From positions 144,265 to 208,264 of the forward strand of contig NZ_ASJB01000009.1 of the NCBI RefSeq assembly GCF_000478275.1: a stretch of 64,000 nt of DNA, written 5' to 3'. Source of the DNA: Amycolatopsis orientalis DSM 40040 = KCTC 9412. GTDB taxonomy: Bacteria > Actinomycetota > Actinomycetes > Mycobacteriales > Pseudonocardiaceae. The position numbers and the translations under genes were made by a program. Of the stretch, positions 28,201-36,714 are shown piece after piece (the first letter of the stretch is position 1; each line of letters opens with the position of its first letter). The notes beneath the pieces were generated by a model. It was not told the DNA's origin. It worked only from the letters and a program-made list of their open reading frames with translations, and did no database searches.

Positions 28201-28749
28201 CTAGACATCGAAGAACACCGTCTCCCCCTCGCCCTGCAGGCGGATGTCGAACCGGTAGCCGTCGCCCGTCCGGGCGGCGATCAGCGTGCCCCGGCGGGTC
28301 TCCGGGACCGAAGCCAGCACCGGATCCGCGGAATTGTCGCTGTCCTCGAAGTAGATCCGGGTGACGACGCGGTGCAGAAGACCGCGGGCGAGCACCGAGA
28401 CGTCGATATGGGGTGCCTGGGTGCTCCCCGCCGGACCAGGTACGGCGCCGGGTTTGATCGTCCGGATCTCGTAGTTGCCGTCCGGATCGGTCGGACAGCG
28501 TCCGAAGCCCCGGAACCCGCTCGCGACCGCTCCCCGCGGATCGTCGGGGTGATCGAACCGGCCGTCGGCGTCGGCCTGCCAGGTCTCGATCATCGCGTCC
28601 GGCACCGGATCGCCCGCGCCGTCGAGGATCCGGCCGTGGATGCGGATCGCGCCCGGCTCGTCCGCGGGGACGACGTCCGGCCCGTCCGGCCAGGGCAGGC
28701 CGATGGACAGGTACGGGCCGACGGTCTGGGAAGGCGTCGTCTCCGGCAT
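28201..28749 (-). CDS. pcaG: Protocatechuate 3,4-dioxygenase alpha subunit
   Basis: A 182-residue structural subunit of the intradiol ring-cleaving dioxygenase; alpha lacks the full iron-ligand set carried by PcaH. The N terminus TPSQTVGPYLSIGLPW and the core IKPGAVPGPAGSTQAPHIDV are typical. The ATG at 28749 shares one base with the pcaH stop (TGATG), fitting 1:1 translation of the two subunits. Confidence 0.94.
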   Translation of the reverse strand: MPETTPSQTVGPYLSIGLPWPDGPDVVPADEPGAIRIHGRILDGAGDPVPDAMIETWQADADGRFDHPDDPRGAVASGFRGFGRCPTDPDGNYEIRTIKPGAVPGPAGSTQAPHIDVSVLARGLLHRVVTRIYFEDSDNSADPVLASVPETRRGTLIAARTGDGYRFDIRLQGEGETVFFDV

Positions 28750-29483
28750 CAGTGCTCGTCCTCCTCGTCCTCGAACACCGACGCCTCGCGGCCGCGGACG
28801 ACGATGTCGAACTGGAAGGCCAGGGCCCACTCGGCTTCGGTGCGGTCGAGGTCGAACCGGGCGATCATCCGCTGCCGCGCCTTCTCGTCCGGGATGGAGT
28901 TGAAGATCGGGTCCTGCGGGAACAGCGGGTCTTCCGGGAAGTACATCTGCGTGACCAGCCGCTGCGTGAACGCGCTGCCGAAGACGGAGAAGTGGATATG
29001 CGCCGGCCGCCAGGCGTTGTCGTGGTTCTTCCACGGATACGCGCCCGGCTTGATGGTGGTGAAGGTATAGCGGCCTTCGCCGTCCGTCAGCGTCCGGCCC
29101 GCGCCGTCGAAGTTGGGGTCGATCGGTGACGGCCAGCGGTCGCCGGTGTGCCGGTACCGCCCGCCCGCGTTCGCCTGCCAGATCTCCACGAGCGAATCCC
29201 GGATCGGCCGTCCGTCGCCGTCGAGCAGCCGTCCGGTGACGATGATCCGCTGCCCCTGCGGCTCACCCGCGTGTCCCCGGGTGAGGTCGTTGTCGAACTC
29301 GCCGATCCGCCCCGGCCCCAGCGCGGGCCCGGTGACCTCGGTCAGCAGATGCGGGAGCACGATCAGCGGCTCCTTGGGGTGCCGCAGCGCCGTCGACCGG
29401 TAGCCGGCGTGGTCCAGCGGCGGATGCGTCCCCTCCGGATCGCGCCGGTAGCGCGGGAGCCTCAGTTCTGCGGGTGCGGACAT
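28749..29483 (-). CDS. pcaH: Protocatechuate 3,4-dioxygenase beta subunit
   Basis: A 244-residue catalytic subunit cleaving protocatechuate to 3-carboxy-cis,cis-muconate with non-haem Fe(III). The four iron ligands are visible as Tyr110 (GGRYRHTG), Tyr149 (PGAYPW), His162 and His164 (RPAHIHF). The ATG at 29483 has GGAGGG six bases upstream, which rules out the longer frame. It starts 28 bp downstream of the pcaF stop. Confidence 0.95.
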   Translation of the reverse strand: MSAPAELRLPRYRRDPEGTHPPLDHAGYRSTALRHPKEPLIVLPHLLTEVTGPALGPGRIGEFDNDLTRGHAGEPQGQRIIVTGRLLDGDGRPIRDSLVEIWQANAGGRYRHTGDRWPSPIDPNFDGAGRTLTDGEGRYTFTTIKPGAYPWKNHDNAWRPAHIHFSVFGSAFTQRLVTQMYFPEDPLFPQDPIFNSIPDEKARQRMIARFDLDRTEAEWALAFQFDIVVRGREASVFEDEEDEH

Positions 29484-29511
29484 GCTGTTCCCTCCAGCGC
29501 GGGTCAGTGGA

Positions 29512-30690
29512 TCACTGGGCTTCGAGGACGACGGCCAGCCCCTGGCCGACACCGATGCAAATGGCGGCCAGCCCCCACCGGCCGCCGGTGCGGCGGAGGT
29601 GATGGGCCAGTGTGCCGAGGATCCGGCCGCCGGAGGCGCCCAGCGGATGCCCGATCGCGATCGCGCCGCCGTTGACGTTGACGATCTCCGGGTCGAGCTT
29701 CGACCAGTCGCGCAGGCAGGCCAGCGACTGCGCGGCGAACGCCTCGTTCAGTTCCACGGCCGCCAGGTCGTCCCAGCCGATCCCGGCGCGTTCCAAAGCG
29801 ATCTCGGCCACGCGCACCGGCCCGATGCCGAAGACGTCGGGATCGACGCCCGCCGCGCCCCGGCCGGCGATCCGGGCCAGTGGCGCCTTGCCGAGCCGTT
29901 TCCCGGCCGCCTCGTCACCGAGCAGCAACGCGGACGCGCCGTCGTTCAGCGGCGAGGCGTTCGCGGCCGTGACCGTCCCTTGTGGACGGAAGACGGGTTT
30001 GAGCTTCGCGAGCTTCTCCGGGTCGGAATCCGGCCGGATGCCTTCGTCACGGGTGAGCTCGACACCCTCGACGGGCACGACGTGATCGTCGTAGAAGCCC
30101 TCGTCCCAGGCGCGGGCGGCGTTGACGTGGCTGCGGACGGCGAACGCGTCCTGTTCGTCACGGCCGATGCCGTAGCGCTCGGCGAGCAGTTCGGTGGACT
30201 CGCCGAGCGAGACCGTCCACTGCCCGGGCATCTTCGGGTTGACCATGCGCCAGCCCAGCGCGGTGGAGTACAGCGTCTGGTTGCCGGCGGGGAACGCCTT
30301 CTCCGGTTTCTGCATGACCAGCGGCGAACGGCTCATCGACTCGACCCCGCCCGCGACCGCGAGCGACGCGTCACCGACCTGGACCGACCGGCTCGCCTGC
30401 ATGACCGCGTCGAGCCCGGAACCGCACAGCCGGTTGACCGTGGCACCGGGAACGCTCGTCGGCCAGCCCGCCAGCAGCGCCGCCATCCGCGCGACGTTGC
30501 GGTTGTCCTCACCCGCGCCGTTGGCGTCGCCGAGCACCACCTCGTCCACGGTGGCCGGATCGAGATCGTTGCGCTCGGCCAGGGCCCGCAGCACGGTGGC
30601 GGCGAGGTCGTCCGGGCGGACCCCGGACAGCGCGCCGCCGTACTTGCCGAACGGGGTACGGATGGCGTCGAACAGGAAGACGTCGGTCAT
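29512..30690 (-). CDS. pcaF: 3-oxoadipyl-CoA thiolase
   Basis: A 392-residue thiolase giving succinyl-CoA and acetyl-CoA in the last step of the beta-ketoadipate pathway. The acyl-carrying Cys89 is in VNRLCGSGLDAV, His348 in AIGHPLGASGG and the base Cys378 in CIGVGQG. The ATG overlaps the pcaJ stop by 4 bases. Operon context favours 3-oxoadipyl-CoA over other thiolase substrates. Confidence 0.93.
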   Translation of the reverse strand: MTDVFLFDAIRTPFGKYGGALSGVRPDDLAATVLRALAERNDLDPATVDEVVLGDANGAGEDNRNVARMAALLAGWPTSVPGATVNRLCGSGLDAVMQASRSVQVGDASLAVAGGVESMSRSPLVMQKPEKAFPAGNQTLYSTALGWRMVNPKMPGQWTVSLGESTELLAERYGIGRDEQDAFAVRSHVNAARAWDEGFYDDHVVPVEGVELTRDEGIRPDSDPEKLAKLKPVFRPQGTVTAANASPLNDGASALLLGDEAAGKRLGKAPLARIAGRGAAGVDPDVFGIGPVRVAEIALERAGIGWDDLAAVELNEAFAAQSLACLRDWSKLDPEIVNVNGGAIAIGHPLGASGGRILGTLAHHLRRTGGRWGLAAICIGVGQGLAVVLEAQ

Positions 30691-31442
30691 GCGCTCGCCC
30701 TTGTGAGGTCTCGGAGGATGCGGAGTTCTGCCTCGGTCGGCGCCGGGGTGGTTCCCAGGTCGGCCGCCACCTTCAGTTTCCACCCGGTCGCGGCGACGAC
30801 CTGATCGACCTCGATCCCGGGATGCAGCTCGGTGAGCGTGAGCTCGGCCGTCTCGGGATCGGGCCGCATCAGGCCGAGGTCGGTGACCACCAGCGTCGGC
30901 CCGGCACCGGGGAGGCCGAGCCGCTCGCGGTCGCCCTTGCCGGTGCCGTGGCCGAACGACGTCACGAAATCGACCTTCTCGACGAACGTGCGGGTGCTCT
31001 GCCGCAGCACCACGAACACCTCGCGGCAGGACGCGGCGATCTCCGGTGCGCCACCCGCGCCGGGCAGGCGCACCTTCGGGTTGGCGTAGTCGGGCCCGAT
31101 GACGGTGGTGTTGATGTTGCCGAATTTGTCCAGCTGGGCGGCGCCGAGGAAACCGACGTCGATCCGGCCGGGCTGGAGCCAGTAGTTGAAGACCTCCGGA
31201 ACGCTGACCACGGCGTCCGCGGTGTCGGCGAGTTCGCCGTCGCCGATGGACAGCGGGAGACGGGACGGTTTGGCGCCGAGGCAGCCGGATTCGTAGATCA
31301 GCGTGAGGTTCGGCGCGTGCCCGCGCCGGGCGAGGTTCGCGGCCGTGCTCGGGAGGCCGATGCCCACGAAACAGGACATCCCGTCGCCGAGCGCGCGAGC
31401 GGCGGCGACACTCATCATCTCGTCGGAGGTGTACTCGGTCAT
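30687..31442 (-). CDS. pcaJ: 3-oxoadipate CoA-transferase subunit B
   Basis: A 251-residue family I CoA-transferase small subunit; with PcaI it moves CoA from succinyl-CoA to 3-oxoadipate. The catalytic Glu is expected in LIYESGCLGAKPSR, and KVDFVTSFGHG is another family motif. The ATG at 31442 overlaps the pcaI stop by 4 bases, and its stop overlaps pcaF likewise. Confidence 0.9.
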   Translation of the reverse strand: MTEYTSDEMMSVAAARALGDGMSCFVGIGLPSTAANLARRGHAPNLTLIYESGCLGAKPSRLPLSIGDGELADTADAVVSVPEVFNYWLQPGRIDVGFLGAAQLDKFGNINTTVIGPDYANPKVRLPGAGGAPEIAASCREVFVVLRQSTRTFVEKVDFVTSFGHGTGKGDRERLGLPGAGPTLVVTDLGLMRPDPETAELTLTELHPGIEVDQVVAATGWKLKVAADLGTTPAPTEAELRILRDLTRASA

Positions 31443-32248
31443 GCCTTCACTCCAGTCAGCTCGTCGAGCCAGCGGGTGAAGCTCTCCCTGTCCCGGCCGA
31501 TCGCGTCCCAAGCCTGGTAGGCGTCGTTGTCCCGTTCGTAGTACCCCGCCGCGTACGACGGCTTCGCGCCGCCGGGTACCTCGGCGACCGCGGTGACCGC
31601 CCACGAGGGCAGCACGATCGCACCCGGCCGGGGCTCCAGTTCGTCCACGACCTCCTCCACGGTGACCAGCGACCGCTTCGCCGCCAGCACCGCCTCCTTC
31701 TGCACGCCCGTGATCCCCCAGATCTGGACGTTGCCGGACCGGTCGGCGCGCTGGGCGTGCACGATCGACACGTCCGGGTTGAGGGCGGGGACAGCGGCGA
31801 GTCGCTCGCCGGTGAACGGGCAGGTGATGGGTTTGATCGTGTCGGTGTGCGCGGGAAGATCGGTGCCGGTGTAGCCACGCAGGACGGCGAACGGCAGGCC
31901 CGAGGCGCCGGCGACGTACCGGTTCGCCATCCCCGCGTGACTGTGTTCCTCTATCTCCAGTGGTACCGGCCAGGAATGCTGGACCGCGTCACGGAAGCGG
32001 TGCAATGAACCGACTCCCGGGTTGCCGCCCCACGAGAAGATCAGCTTGCTCGCGCAGCCGGCGCCGATGAGCTGGTCGTAGACGATGTCCGGGGTCATGC
32101 GCACCAGCGTCAGCCCGGTGCGGCGCTGGCGGATGATCTCGTGGCCGGCGGCGACGGGGATGAGGTGCGTGAAACCCTCGAGCGCGACGGTGTCCCCGTC
32201 GTGCACCAGCCGTGCCACGGCCTCCTTCAACGACAGCAGCTCCGCCAT
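31439..32248 (-). CDS. pcaI: 3-oxoadipate CoA-transferase subunit A
   Basis: A 269-residue CoA-transferase large-fold subunit and first gene of the pca operon. The N terminus has LVHDGDTVALEGFTHLIPVAAGHEI, the family's CoA-binding start, and RADRSGNVQIWG lies in the middle. The ATG at 32248 follows a G-rich stretch. A palindrome 32-52 bp upstream is the likely operator. Confidence 0.9.
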   Translation of the reverse strand: MAELLSLKEAVARLVHDGDTVALEGFTHLIPVAAGHEIIRQRRTGLTLVRMTPDIVYDQLIGAGCASKLIFSWGGNPGVGSLHRFRDAVQHSWPVPLEIEEHSHAGMANRYVAGASGLPFAVLRGYTGTDLPAHTDTIKPITCPFTGERLAAVPALNPDVSIVHAQRADRSGNVQIWGITGVQKEAVLAAKRSLVTVEEVVDELEPRPGAIVLPSWAVTAVAEVPGGAKPSYAAGYYERDNDAYQAWDAIGRDRESFTRWLDELTGVKA

Positions 32249-32280
32249 CCCCACTCCCGGATCGTTCGGATCGCGCACAC

Positions 32281-32299
32281 ATGTTCTGCATATGAACAT
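32281..32299. promoter_or_regulatory. Candidate IclR operator of the pca operon
   Basis: ATGTTC, seven bases, GAACAT: a perfect inverted repeat 33 bp upstream of the pcaI start. IclR-type regulators of protocatechuate genes bind similar dyads in other bacteria; binding by the 26112-26918 regulator is inference. Confidence 0.5.
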
Positions 32300-32329
32300 A
32301 GCACAGTCGACCGGAGAGTGGGCCGGTGA

Positions 32330-32634
32330 AAAGTGAGTCCGCGAAGGAGACCCGGTCTCGACCCGTTCGAAAGGCGCGGTGCTCAGGCACGGCGACACGA
32401 TCAGCTTGTGGTCGGGATCGGGACCCCAGCAGTAGCCCTCACCCGCGTGGCCCACCCGGAAACCCCCTTGCTTTCCGGGAAGAGACCACGCGCGTCGAAG
32501 GTGAACCGGACGTCCTGGCCGTCCTTGCGCAGCATCTTGGCGCTGCCGGTCAGGCTCGGTTCGGACGGCTTCCCCTTGCCCTCTTTCGCCCCCGACGCCA
32601 GACCCTGCGCGACGAGGGTCGCGGCGATGACCAT
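32330..32634 (-). pseudogene. Possible frameshifted small secreted protein
   Basis: An open frame from ATG 32634 starts with a signal-like MVIAATLVAQGLASG and continues SEPSLTGSAKMLRKDGQDVRF, resembling small secreted actinobacterial proteins, then drifts after LFPESKG. At a run of five G (minus strand, near 32463) the neighbouring frame continues with plausible protein-like sequence (GGFRVGHAGEGYCWGPDPDH). One base change there would join the parts. Weak case: no convincing Shine-Dalgarno and no recognised family. The rest of 32249-32740 holds only the pca promoter region and the leader of the dehydrogenase gene. Confidence 0.3.
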
Positions 32635-32740
32635 CCCGGCACGCCGGGTGGTGGCGACTCCCCGCACAGGGGAAGCGCCTCCCCTCACAGCAGGGATTCT
32701 CACGTTTGGGATACCAACTGTCGCCCACTAGGCTGACGCC

Positions 32741-33706
32741 GTGACCTCGACGATCGCGGTGACCCGGTGGATTCCCGACGAAGCGCTGAAAGTGCTCGCC
32801 GAAGCCGGGGAGGTGAAACTGTCGCGCGCCGACCGGCCGCTGACGCCGCAGGAACTGCGCGAGTTCGTCCAGGGCGCGTCCGCGATCGTCGGCATGCTGC
32901 ACGACCGGATCGACGGTGCGGTGGCCGACGCGGCGGGCCCGGCGTTGAAGGTCGTGGCGAACGTGGCCGTCGGCTACGACAACATCGACGTCCCGGCGCT
33001 GGCCGGACGCGGCATCACCGTCACCAACACCCCCGGCGTGCTCACCGACGCCACCGCGGATCTGGCGTTCGGGCTGATCCTCGCGGTCACGCGACGGCTC
33101 GGCGAGGGCGAACGATTGATCCGCTCGCGTACGCCGTGGTCGTTCCACCTGGGTTTCCTGCTCGGTTCCGGACTGCAGGACAAGACGCTCGGCATCGTGG
33201 GGCTCGGCCAGATCGGGCAGGCGGTCGCGCGGCGGGCGCTCGGTTTCGGGATGCGGATCGTCTACTCAGGACGGTCGCGGGCCGCCGAAGAGGTCGAGAA
33301 GACCTTGGGCGCGGAGTACGTGCCCTTCCGTGAGCTGCTGGAAACCGCCGACGTGGTCTCGCTGCACTGCCCCCTGACCCCGCAGACCCGGCACCTCATC
33401 GACGCGGACGCGCTGAAGACGATGAAACCGGGCGCCTTCCTGATCAACACCACGCGCGGGCCCGTCGTCCACGAGGCGGCGCTGGCGGACGCGCTCGAGG
33501 CCGGCGAGATAGCCGGAGCGGGCCTCGATGTCTTCGAGGCCGAACCCGACGTCGAACCGCGCCTGCTGGATCGCGAAAACGTCGTCTTGACGCCGCACCT
33601 CGGATCGGCGACGGTCGAGACCCGTACTGCCATGGCCGTGCTCGCGGCCGAGAACGTCGCGTCGGTGCTCACCGGCGGAAACCCGCTGACGGAGGTTCGT
33701 CCATGA
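32741..33706 (+). CDS. D-2-hydroxyacid dehydrogenase (glyoxylate/hydroxypyruvate reductase type)
   Basis: A 321-residue NAD(P)-dependent dehydrogenase. The nucleotide motif is GLGQIGQAVARRALGFGM; the catalytic Arg is in NTTRGPVVHE, Glu in LDVFEAEP and His in TPHLGSAT. It would interconvert glyoxylate/glycolate or hydroxypyruvate/glycerate. Its stop overlaps the glycerate kinase start by 4 bases, which points to D-glycerate as product. The start is GTG. Confidence 0.9.
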   Translation: MTSTIAVTRWIPDEALKVLAEAGEVKLSRADRPLTPQELREFVQGASAIVGMLHDRIDGAVADAAGPALKVVANVAVGYDNIDVPALAGRGITVTNTPGVLTDATADLAFGLILAVTRRLGEGERLIRSRTPWSFHLGFLLGSGLQDKTLGIVGLGQIGQAVARRALGFGMRIVYSGRSRAAEEVEKTLGAEYVPFRELLETADVVSLHCPLTPQTRHLIDADALKTMKPGAFLINTTRGPVVHEAALADALEAGEIAGAGLDVFEAEPDVEPRLLDRENVVLTPHLGSATVETRTAMAVLAAENVASVLTGGNPLTEVRP

Positions 33707-34830
33707 CTCGTGTGGTCATCGCGCCCGACAAGTTCAAGGGAAGCCTGACCGCGGTCGAGGCCGCGGCCGCGATCGCCCACGGCGTCCGCGACGCGCTGCC
33801 CGAGGCCGAAGTCTCCGCCTGCCCGGTCGCGGACGGCGGGGAGGGCACGCTGGACGTCCTCGTCGCGGCCGGTGGCCGTCTCGTGGAGGTTCCCGTCCGC
33901 GGGCCGCTCGACGACACCGTCGACGCGCGCTACGTGCTGCTCGACGGAACGGCCTACATCGAGTCGGCCCGCGCGTGCGGGATCGAGTTCGTCGAGCCGA
34001 GCCCGGAGGTGGCGCTGGCCGCGCACACCTGGGGCGTCGGCGAACTCCTCGCCCACGCGCTCGACAACGGCGCGCGGCGGCTCGTGCTGACCGTCGGCGG
34101 CACCGCGAGCACCGACGGCGGCGCCGGGATGCTGGCGGCGCTCGGCGCGGGGGTGTTCGACGCGTTCGGCGCACCGGTCGGACTCGGCGGCGGCACGCTG
34201 GGCCGCGTCGCCTCGGCCGAACTCGGCCCGGTGCGCGAACGGCTCGGCTCGGTGCGGGTGGCAGTCGCCACCGACGTGACGAATCCGCTGCTCGGATCGC
34301 GGGGTGCGGCCGCGGTCTTCGGTCCGCAGAAGGGTGCGGGACCACGTGAAGTCGAGCAGCTGGACGGAGCGCTGGCCCGTTGGGCGCAAGCGTTGCGGAA
34401 CGCCGGGACCCCCGACGTCTCCGACATCCCGGGAGCGGGCGCGGGCGGCGGGGTCGCGGCGGGGGCCATCGCGGGACTCGGCGCGACGGTCGAATCCGGT
34501 TTCCAGCTCATCGCCGGGCTCACCGGGGTCGCGGGCGCCATCGAACGCGCCGATCTGGTCATCACCGGGGAAGGCTCACTGGACGAGCAAAGTCTCGACG
34601 GCAAGGCCCCGGCGGGTATCGCGGCCCGTGCGAAGGAGCACTCGGTGCCGCTGATGGTGCTGGCCGGGCGGATCCAGCTGGACGAGACCCAGCTCGCCGG
34701 CCTCGGGGTCGTGGGCAGCGCCGCCCTGATCGACCACGCGCCTTCGCTCGACCACGCGCGTGCGCACGCGGCGGAACTGCTGCGCGAGCGGGCCGGCGAG
34801 CTGGTCCGTGCCTGGGCCCGGACTTATTGA
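33703..34830 (+). CDS. Glycerate kinase
   Basis: A 375-residue GK-I family kinase that makes 2-phosphoglycerate from D-glycerate. N-terminal APDKFKGSLTAVEAAAAI and the C-terminal VITGEGSLDEQSLDGKAPAG are hallmark motifs. It forms a two-gene operon with the hydroxyacid dehydrogenase, a route from glyoxylate or hydroxypyruvate into glycolysis. Confidence 0.94.
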   Translation: MTRVVIAPDKFKGSLTAVEAAAAIAHGVRDALPEAEVSACPVADGGEGTLDVLVAAGGRLVEVPVRGPLDDTVDARYVLLDGTAYIESARACGIEFVEPSPEVALAAHTWGVGELLAHALDNGARRLVLTVGGTASTDGGAGMLAALGAGVFDAFGAPVGLGGGTLGRVASAELGPVRERLGSVRVAVATDVTNPLLGSRGAAAVFGPQKGAGPREVEQLDGALARWAQALRNAGTPDVSDIPGAGAGGGVAAGAIAGLGATVESGFQLIAGLTGVAGAIERADLVITGEGSLDEQSLDGKAPAGIAARAKEHSVPLMVLAGRIQLDETQLAGLGVVGSAALIDHAPSLDHARAHAAELLRERAGELVRAWARTY

Positions 34831-34866
34831 GAGGTAGGGCGAACGCGGCTTGATCGACTCGATGTC

Positions 34867-34913
34867 GTGAAGGTCCCCTTGCCTACCCTCAAGGTAGCGA
34901 AGGAGGCCTTCAC
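34867..34913. terminator. Bidirectional hairpin after glycerate kinase
   Basis: GTGAAGG...CTACC (34867-34887) pairs imperfectly with GGTAG...CCTTCAC (34893-34913): about 17 of 21 positions match. It lies in the 274-bp gap between convergent genes, 36 bp after the kinase stop, and is less GC-rich than average. No T-tract follows. I see nothing else gene-like in 34831-35104. Confidence 0.55.
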
Positions 34914-35104
34914 TACTTGGCGACCTACGTGGGACTCCCTCACGACCACCTCGCGAAATCGCACAAACGACCCAAGCCGGACACTTATCTTCACAAGAGT
35001 GTCTCTCGGAGCCCGCGGCCCGGCTTCCTTCAGCCAGTCCGGACGCTTGCCGGAGCACGACATCTTTGACTTACCCCTCAATAGAAAGCCTGAACCCGCC
35101 GGGC

Positions 35105-35416
35105 TCAGGCGCCAGGCTGGGGCTGAGCCTGCGGGAGTACGGCGAAGGCGACTTCGCCGGTCTCGTCCTGCTGGACGTCGAGCACCTTGTCATCGAGCAG
35201 CGCGGCGGCTTCCGGCTCCAAGAACACCTTGGGGCCGCCGTCCGCGCCGAGCACCCTGTCGCCGCTTTCCGGCTGCGGGGCAACGGAAACCGCGAGCTGC
35301 GGACTGTCTCCCTGCTGGGAATGCATCGCGAAGCGCAGCCCGCTGCTGTCCTCGGATCCCTCCTGCGCGGTCAGTGCGGTGATCGCCTCGGCGGCGGCTT
35401 CGGTGACTGTAAGCAT
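35105..35416 (-). CDS. HesB/IscA-like protein without cysteines
   Basis: A 103-residue protein with the HesB/IscA-like outline (MLTVTEAAAEAITAL, then GLRFAMHSQQG, then VFLEPEAAALLDDKVLDV). It has no Cys at all, so it cannot bind an Fe-S cluster through the three IscA cysteines. Such Cys-free relatives are common in actinobacteria; the function is unknown. The ATG at 35416 is chosen over an extension lacking family likeness. Confidence 0.75.
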   Translation of the reverse strand: MLTVTEAAAEAITALTAQEGSEDSSGLRFAMHSQQGDSPQLAVSVAPQPESGDRVLGADGGPKVFLEPEAAALLDDKVLDVQQDETGEVAFAVLPQAQPQPGA

Positions 35417-35497
35417 CTCTGCCCTTCCTTCGTCGCGGTCTTGCACTTGACGGACCACGCTAGGGGGTAGCGGCATGGCCTGCCGTCTGAGTGAAGA

Positions 35498-35713
35498 TCA
35501 TTTTTCGCCGACGTCCGGCTCCTCCTCCGCCAGCCGCATCGCGTGCGACTCGCCTTCGCGGATCTCCGCCGGCGTCGTCCCGAACCGGTCGGCGCCACTC
35601 CAGTGCTCGGGCGGCTCGACGCCTTCTTCGAGCGGATCGACGCGGAGTTCGTCCTCATCGAGCGCCTCACTGGGCGGCAACGTTTCCGGCTCGGCCGTCT
35701 CTTCGTCGCTCAT
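35498..35713 (-). CDS. Small acidic DUF5709-like protein
   Basis: A 71-residue, strongly acidic protein. The middle and end (DPLEEGVEPPEHW, then FGTTPAEIREGESHAMRLAEEEPD) match the DUF5709 pattern of actinobacteria, in a shortened form. No membrane segment or catalytic motif. It lies 81 bp upstream of the HesB-like gene on the same strand. Function unknown. Confidence 0.7.
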   Translation of the reverse strand: MSDEETAEPETLPPSEALDEDELRVDPLEEGVEPPEHWSGADRFGTTPAEIREGESHAMRLAEEEPDVGEK

Positions 35714-35847
35714 CAGCCGCTCCCTCCTCGTCGGACGTTGGCCGGGGCGTGCTGTACTCGACCCGGTCCCTGTGGCCTACCCGATGCCGCCGGAGACCAA
35801 ACGACGGCGCTGTCGCGGGGATCACAGTTCTCAGCAGCTTTATTAGC

Positions 35848-35863
35848 TTCACAAGTTTGTGAA
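35848..35863. promoter_or_regulatory. Palindrome upstream of GtrA gene
   Basis: TTCACAA, GT, TTGTGAA: a perfect 7-2-7 inverted repeat 21 bp before the ATG of the GtrA gene, in a locally AT-rich stretch where the promoter must lie. The binding protein is unknown; the arms recall Rex/CRP half-sites but in reversed order. Confidence 0.4.
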
Positions 35864-35884
35864 ACGAGGGGTAGCGTCGTCGGT

Positions 35885-36340
35885 ATGACCACCACCAGGT
35901 GGGCGCCAGGGCACCGGATCATCCGGCGAGCGCCGGAGCGGCACCACGAACTCGGCAACCACGCCGCCTGGTACGTCGTCGCCGGGGTCGTCGCCACCGG
36001 TCTCCAAGCGGTGCTGTTCCTCGTCTTCCAGCCGATCCTGGGCCCGCAGGTCGCCAACCTGGTCGCGCTCGCGGTCACGACCGTCGGGAACACTGAGTTC
36101 CACCGACGGGTCACCTTCGCCACCCGGAAGAGTCACGCGGGCAAAAGGCATTTCCAGGACCTGGTGACGTTCGCCTTTTACGCCGCGTATGGCTCGATCG
36201 TGCTCGCGTCCCTCGACGCGGTGATCACCGAGCCGACCGCGCTGGAACAGACGGGCGCCCTGCTCGCGGCGAGCGTCGTGGGCGGCATCGCGCGCTTCGC
36301 GGTCCTTCGCTGGTGGGTCTTCCCGCGTCAGAACGCCTAG
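35885..36340 (+). CDS. GtrA family membrane protein
   Basis: A 151-residue protein with four hydrophobic helices, the first in AAWYVVAGVVATGLQAVLFL. The motif NTEFHRRVTFA (family NFxxxRxxvF) and the final RFAVLRWWVF are GtrA signatures. GtrA proteins take part in moving lipid-linked sugars in cell-envelope glycosylation; no partner glycosyltransferase is next to it. The ATG at 35885 is chosen by the family start. Confidence 0.87.
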   Translation: MTTTRWAPGHRIIRRAPERHHELGNHAAWYVVAGVVATGLQAVLFLVFQPILGPQVANLVALAVTTVGNTEFHRRVTFATRKSHAGKRHFQDLVTFAFYAAYGSIVLASLDAVITEPTALEQTGALLAASVVGGIARFAVLRWWVFPRQNA

Positions 36341-36350
36341 TCTTCGACGC

Positions 36351-36701
36351 GTGGCAGAGATCAACGGACCGCACGACGGCGGTTCGGAACCCGACTACCG
36401 ATTCACGCTCGCCAACGAACGGACCTTCCTCGCCTGGCTCCGGACGGCTCTGGGCCTGCTCGCCGGCGGCGTCGCCGTACACCAGCTGGTCCCGGATCCG
36501 ACGGCGCTGAGCAGCGTCCTCGCCGGACTGTGCGTCGTACTGGCCGCCGTGCTCGCGGCGAGCGCGTACCCGCGCTGGCGGCAGGTGCAGACCGCGATGC
36601 GCGCGGGACGGCCGCTGCCGAAGAGCGGGATGCTGATCGTGCTGACCGCCGGGATCCTCGTGATCACCCTGACCGCCGCGGCACTGGTGGTCTTCTCGTG
36701 A
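36351..36701 (+). CDS. DUF202 (YidH-like) membrane protein
   Basis: A 116-residue inner-membrane protein with three predicted helices. The DUF202 signature FTLANERTFLAWLRTALGLL precedes the first helix. The start is GTG, 10 bp after the GtrA stop, so the two are probably co-transcribed, with a second DUF202 gene 13 bp downstream. Function unknown. Confidence 0.85.
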   Translation: MAEINGPHDGGSEPDYRFTLANERTFLAWLRTALGLLAGGVAVHQLVPDPTALSSVLAGLCVVLAAVLAASAYPRWRQVQTAMRAGRPLPKSGMLIVLTAGILVITLTAAALVVFS

Positions 36702-36714
36702 ACCTGACGAGCAA

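Noticed and set aside
28201..28749. Hidden pcaB fragment near pcaG/pcaD
   Set aside because: Only 7 bp separate pcaG and pcaD, and neither contains a fumarase/aspartase-superfamily motif.
34831..35104. Short frames in the gap after glycerate kinase
   Set aside because: No Shine-Dalgarno and no likeness to known proteins; only the hairpin at 34867-34913 is supported.
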